Shown here: positions 60,597 to 64,000 of the stretch, piece after piece
Numbering within the stretch: position 1 is the first letter of the stretch
Layout of the letters: every line of letters begins with the position of its first letter
Source: Murimonas intestini
GTDB lineage: Bacteria; Bacillota; Clostridia; Lachnospirales; Lachnospiraceae
Assembly (NCBI RefSeq): GCF_024622195.1
Contig: NZ_JANKBI010000008.1
Coordinates: forward strand, 124,001-188,000
Length of the DNA stretch: 64,000 bases
Reading direction: 5' to 3'
The notes under the pieces: model-generated
Told to the model about the DNA's origin: nothing
What the model saw: the letters and a program-made list of their open reading frames with translations, nothing else
Databases searched by the model: none
Translations under genes and position numbers: made by a program

Positions 60597-61355
60597 CTAC
60601 TTTGTCTGCTGTCTGTACTCCTGAGGCGTCATCCCAACCTGCTCTTTAAATATTTTTGTAAAATAAGATGAATATGTGATTCCAACGCGGGCTGACACAT
60701 CTGTAACAGATAAGCTTGTCTTGGTAAGGAGCTGTTTTGCAACAGCTACTCTCTTTTTAATAATATAGTCTGTCAATGCCAGACCTGTTTCTTTTTTAAA
60801 AATTCTTCCCAGGTACCCGGAACTCACATGTACCATAGCAGCTAATTCATCCCGCTGGATATTTCCCACTGATAAGTTCTCTGCAATGATCTTTTTTACC
60901 CTGCTGACGATCTCCTCTGAATCCTCCCGGGTACAATCTTCCGCCAGCTCCGACAGATCCACTGTCTTTTCTTTTACAAGAATTTTATTTTCTATTTCAT
61001 ATATGATTTTTTCCAGCTCATCATAAGGAACAGGTTTTAGCAGATAATCCTCCACTCCCAGCCGGAGCGCCTCCTGGGCATAAGAAAATTCAGCATGTCC
61101 TGTGTAAAAAACCGATTTGATTTCAGGTTTGTTTTCTTTGACCCACTTGATTAATTCCAGACCATTGCCATTTGGCATCTCGATATCAGTGATAATGATA
61201 TCCACAGGATACATCTGCATCATCCTTATGGCAGTGTCCTTGCTGTGGCACTTATATACCTTATCAACATTCAGGCCTTCCCAATTGACACCCTCTTCCA
61301 GCCCCAGAAGCGCCAGTTCCTCATCATCAGTCATTAATACGTGAAATTTTCTCAT
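60597..61355 (-). CDS. Response regulator with AraC output domain
   Basis: 252 residues, a compact YesN form. The receiver domain has MTDDEELALLGLEEGVNWEG, the phosphoacceptor Asp in VDIIITDIEMPNGNGLE (about 57) and Lys in YLLKPVPYDE. The AraC domain (about 150-250) contains VSSGYLGRIFKKETGLALTD and VGITYSSYFTKIFKEQVGMT. The long middle domain of the other two YesN proteins in this window is missing. It pairs with the kinase just upstream and should control locus 3. Confidence 0.9.
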   Translation of the reverse strand: MRKFHVLMTDDEELALLGLEEGVNWEGLNVDKVYKCHSKDTAIRMMQMYPVDIIITDIEMPNGNGLELIKWVKENKPEIKSVFYTGHAEFSYAQEALRLGVEDYLLKPVPYDELEKIIYEIENKILVKEKTVDLSELAEDCTREDSEEIVSRVKKIIAENLSVGNIQRDELAAMVHVSSGYLGRIFKKETGLALTDYIIKKRVAVAKQLLTKTSLSVTDVSARVGITYSSYFTKIFKEQVGMTPQEYRQQTK

Positions 61356-61375
61356 ATCCTTCTTCTTCCGCCTTT

Positions 61376-63094
61376 CTACTCTAAATCTGCATCATCCACT
61401 GCTATGTATGGAATTCTCAGAACAGTAACCGCACCATTGTGATTTTGAAGCTGGATCTCTGCTTTTTCATCATAGATTAATTTTAAACGGCGGTACACAT
61501 TCGTCAGCCCAATGTGGCCTTTTTCGTTTTTCTGATCCCAATCCAGGGAAAGAAGCTCATCGCTGTACCCCTCCCCGTTATCACATATCCTGATGATCAG
61601 CTGTTCCTTCGTTTCATCTGTCTCCACATGAATGGTGATCTCACAGTTTTTCTTCGTAGTAAATGCATATTTCACGCTGTTTTCTACAAAGCTTTGGATA
61701 ATGAACGGCGGTATCAGTGCGCTCTTTATCTCTTCCGCCACCTCTATCCGGCAGGAGATCTGCATTACATAGCGTATTTCCTGGATTTCCATATAGTAGC
61801 GGACATGCTCGATTTCCCGCTGCAGCTCCACCAATTCACTTGCATCACGGAACATATATCTGGAATAATTTACAATTGCTTTTGATATCCTCTGGATTGT
61901 TTCATAATCCTTCCGTTCTGCCAGTGAATAGATAATATTTAGTACATTGGCGTAAAAATGCGGCTTGATCTGAAGCTGCAAATACTGCATAGTAGCTTTC
62001 TGCGCCTCCAGTTTTACCTCATATTTTTCGATCTTCAGCTTCTTTATCCGCCCGATCATATGGTTGAACGCCCGGACAAGCTGTGCAAGTTCTATTATTT
62101 TAGAATCTTCTTCAACCGCTGCATCCAGTGCACCTTCTGCAATCTGATTCATGGTTCCTGAAATATTCTCAATTGGTTTTTCCACATAACGGTAGACGAC
62201 ATAGAAGGAGCCTGGAACAATAAACATCAAAACTAAAAACATTATCATAAACAGTATACGGAAAATCCACATCTGGCCTATAATACTATCTTTTTCCGTC
62301 AGCATGCCAAAATAATATCCTGTTTTATCTGAAACGTACCCTGTCTGCAGATATTGTTTATTGCCGGCTGTAATATAAGAGCCTTCCTGATCGGGAGTGA
62401 CCACACACTCAAATGGTTTTGACTTAAAAATGACTGTTCCATCTTCTTCTGCCGCAAAGGAAATACTATTATTGTCATACGCTGCATACTGCAGTGTAGA
62501 AAGTATTTTCTCTTCTGATACTCCAATCACAAAATAACTGTCCTCAATTTTGATCAGGCGGATCATATAATTATACTGTTCTCCATTACAGATCATATAG
62601 CGCCCCAGACTGCCAATTTCACTATTTTCAATTATCTCACTGATGATCTGTTTTACCTCTCTGCGCTTCAGATAATTATCGGCCTTTCCCGCTTCCAGCC
62701 ATGCAGGCTCATCTTCTCTGTCTGTGTAGATCATAATGAAATCTATCATGTCAGAAAAAACCACGATACTTTGCAATGAGGTTACGACAGTATTGCGGAT
62801 CGCTGCAAGCTCTACCGGATCTGTCTCATTTTGCAGCGAATGATAAAGCTGTGATGTAGACTGGGTAGTCCCGCTGTACAGGGCTTCATAGATAAAGCTG
62901 TCTACAATCTCCAATGACTCTTCAATTCCATTTGAAGCAATGTAAATACTTTTCTGTACATTTCCTTCAGCCTGTTCTGTCAGCATCTTAACCATATAAG
63001 ATTGTAAGAGGAGATACACGATGGTGAGAAATAAGAACATTCCAATCCAGTATCTTCGCAAGCATCTCTGCAGTGAGACCTCCTTTTTAACCAT
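61376..63094 (-). CDS. YesM-type sensor histidine kinase
   Basis: 572 residues. Helices at about 14-35 and 275-300 flank the outer sensor. The phospho-His is in QLQIKPHFYANVLNIIYSLA, where the usual NPHFLYN is KPHFYAN. The ATPase domain has PPFIIQSFVENSVKYAF, ICDNGEGYSDELL and HIGLTNVYRRLKLIYD. The start is ATG 63094 with GAGGAGGAG upstream; a GTG seven codons earlier is unlikely. It precedes its response regulator by 20 bases. Confidence 0.88.
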   Translation of the reverse strand: MVKKEVSLQRCLRRYWIGMFLFLTIVYLLLQSYMVKMLTEQAEGNVQKSIYIASNGIEESLEIVDSFIYEALYSGTTQSTSQLYHSLQNETDPVELAAIRNTVVTSLQSIVVFSDMIDFIMIYTDREDEPAWLEAGKADNYLKRREVKQIISEIIENSEIGSLGRYMICNGEQYNYMIRLIKIEDSYFVIGVSEEKILSTLQYAAYDNNSISFAAEEDGTVIFKSKPFECVVTPDQEGSYITAGNKQYLQTGYVSDKTGYYFGMLTEKDSIIGQMWIFRILFMIMFLVLMFIVPGSFYVVYRYVEKPIENISGTMNQIAEGALDAAVEEDSKIIELAQLVRAFNHMIGRIKKLKIEKYEVKLEAQKATMQYLQLQIKPHFYANVLNIIYSLAERKDYETIQRISKAIVNYSRYMFRDASELVELQREIEHVRYYMEIQEIRYVMQISCRIEVAEEIKSALIPPFIIQSFVENSVKYAFTTKKNCEITIHVETDETKEQLIIRICDNGEGYSDELLSLDWDQKNEKGHIGLTNVYRRLKLIYDEKAEIQLQNHNGAVTVLRIPYIAVDDADLE

Positions 63095-63156
63095 CCTGTA
63101 TCTCCTCCTCTTCACTTGTGGAATTCCGTGCCCGTATTTTGCCTATAGGACAAAAA

Positions 63157-64000
63157 TCAGCCCTTTACTGCCCCAATGGTAAGCCCCTTCATGTAATACT
63201 TCTGAAAAAACGGATAAAGAGCGATCATTGGAAGCATACCCACCACAGCTACTGCCATGCGGATACCCAAAGTTGGAATATTTGCCATATCTGTAGCTAT
63301 ACTTGAGGCATCCATGGACTGCGCCAGATATTGTACATTAGTGAGCATATTATTTAGTAATGCCTGGACACCGACTAAATTCTTATCTGTAATAAAGTAT
63401 AAACTATTCTTCCAATCATTCCAATACATTAAAGCATTCATAAATCCTATCGTTGCAATTATAGGAACGCTGAGCGGGAGCACAATTTTAAAGAAAATCC
63501 CAAATTCCGACATACCGTCGATCCGTGCGCTTTCCAGGACTTCTTTTGGAATATTGTTCTGAAAATATGTTCTGGTGATCATAATATGAAAGGCACTGCA
63601 CAGCAAAAACGGTAAAAGCAGCGCCCAAATAGTATTTTTGATATGAAATATATTGCTCCACATCATATAACTGGGAACAAGCCCGCCTGAAAACAGCATT
63701 GTGAAAAGAATAAAAAAGCTTAATATCCTTTTTCCTGGAAGCCCCGGCACCGTTAAAATGTAAGAAACCATTGTGGTAACTATGACGCTCAAAACTGTCC
63801 CCACTATAGTCACAAAAACTGTAACCATATAGGAGTGAAAAATACTTCCTTCCCCAAATATGAATTTATATGATGTAAAATCAATATTTTTAGGGAATAT
63901 AGTATATCCATATTTTATAATATCCGCCTCTGATGAAATGGAAGACATGATTAATAATGCCATTGGAAAAACAACTGTTATTCCCAGGATTATCATAAAC
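63157..64000 (-). CDS. Carbohydrate ABC permease, LplC type (start beyond the window)
   Basis: At least 279 residues are visible. They begin inside the first membrane helix (MIILGITVVFPMALLIMSSI), so the true start lies past 64000; LplC-type permeases are about 295-305 long. EAA loop: LESARIDGMSEFGIFFKIVL. C-terminus: QKYYMKGLTIGAVKG, then a stop. It is the first visible gene of locus 3; its permease partner and binding protein should lie just upstream, outside the window. Confidence 0.9.
   Translation of the reverse strand, partial: FMIILGITVVFPMALLIMSSISSEADIIKYGYTIFPKNIDFTSYKFIFGEGSIFHSYMVTVFVTIVGTVLSVIVTTMVSYILTVPGLPGKRILSFFILFTMLFSGGLVPSYMMWSNIFHIKNTIWALLLPFLLCSAFHIMITRTYFQNNIPKEVLESARIDGMSEFGIFFKIVLPLSVPIIATIGFMNALMYWNDWKNSLYFITDKNLVGVQALLNNMLTNVQYLAQSMDASSIATDMANIPTLGIRMAVAVVGMLPMIALYPFFQKYYMKGLTIGAVKG

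Overview
The window looks like chromosome of an anaerobic gut Firmicute of the Lachnospiraceae type (Blautia/Ruminococcus gnavus/Hungatella-like). This is inferred from protein style, strong AGGAGG ribosome sites, YesM/YesN two-component systems, many glycan-degrading operons and a ywlC-ywlE-rpiB-upp gene order as in Bacillus. I cannot name the species. Almost all genes lie on the minus strand. No rRNA, tRNA or CRISPR was seen.

Layout. 1-3.6 kb: L-fucose isomerase with a divergent AraC regulator and a DUF402 protein. 3.7-8.0 kb: a MoxR ATPase, DUF58, transglutaminase operon. 8.2-10.9 kb: upp, rpiB, a YwlE-like phosphatase lacking its catalytic residues, and tsaC. 11-19.7 kb: two paralogous exported proteins with matching promoters, a CwlD-type amidase, an unlisted 56-residue exported peptide gene, rhamnulose-1-phosphate aldolase, an aldo/keto reductase and an esterase. 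19.9-25.5 kb (plus strand): a lantibiotic-immunity-type ABC exporter with its own response regulator and kinase, then an AraC regulator and a VOC protein. 25.5-36.4 kb: glycan locus 1 (YesN/YesM, GH151-like enzyme, solute-binding protein, two permeases, DUF4185-like propeller) and an ADP-ribosylglycohydrolase. 36.5-37.2 kb: a graveyard with an AlbA_2-type gene remnant and a dead IS110 end. 37.2-43.2 kb: an epimerase, FGGY kinase, fucose-isomerase-like protein and class II aldolase cassette with a divergent PocR/AraC regulator. 43.2-54.2 kb: gene remnants, then glycan locus 2 (GH29 fucosidase, GH20 hexosaminidase, Lpl-type ABC transporter, YesM/YesN). 54.4-55.0 kb: a Phd/ParE toxin-antitoxin pair. 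55.1-64 kb: glycan locus 3 (GH3, GH2, carboxylesterase, YesN/YesM, permease running off the window).

Together the genes describe a specialist on host or plant glycans. Kinases sense sugars outside the cell, AraC-type regulators switch on dedicated ABC importers and cytoplasmic glycosidases, and fucose/rhamnose-type pathways consume the released deoxysugars.

The most unusual signal is not a gene. At least eleven copies of a palindromic repeat family are scattered between genes. Full copies are about 132-145 bp and share one architecture: terminal inverted repeat, hairpin 1, hairpin 2, and a 27-nt terminal hairpin. Two sequence classes, A and B, use different sequences for the same stems. Several copies are flanked by 8-bp target duplications, solo 27-bp terminal hairpins also carry near-perfect 8-bp duplications, and most copies sit at or just after stop codons.
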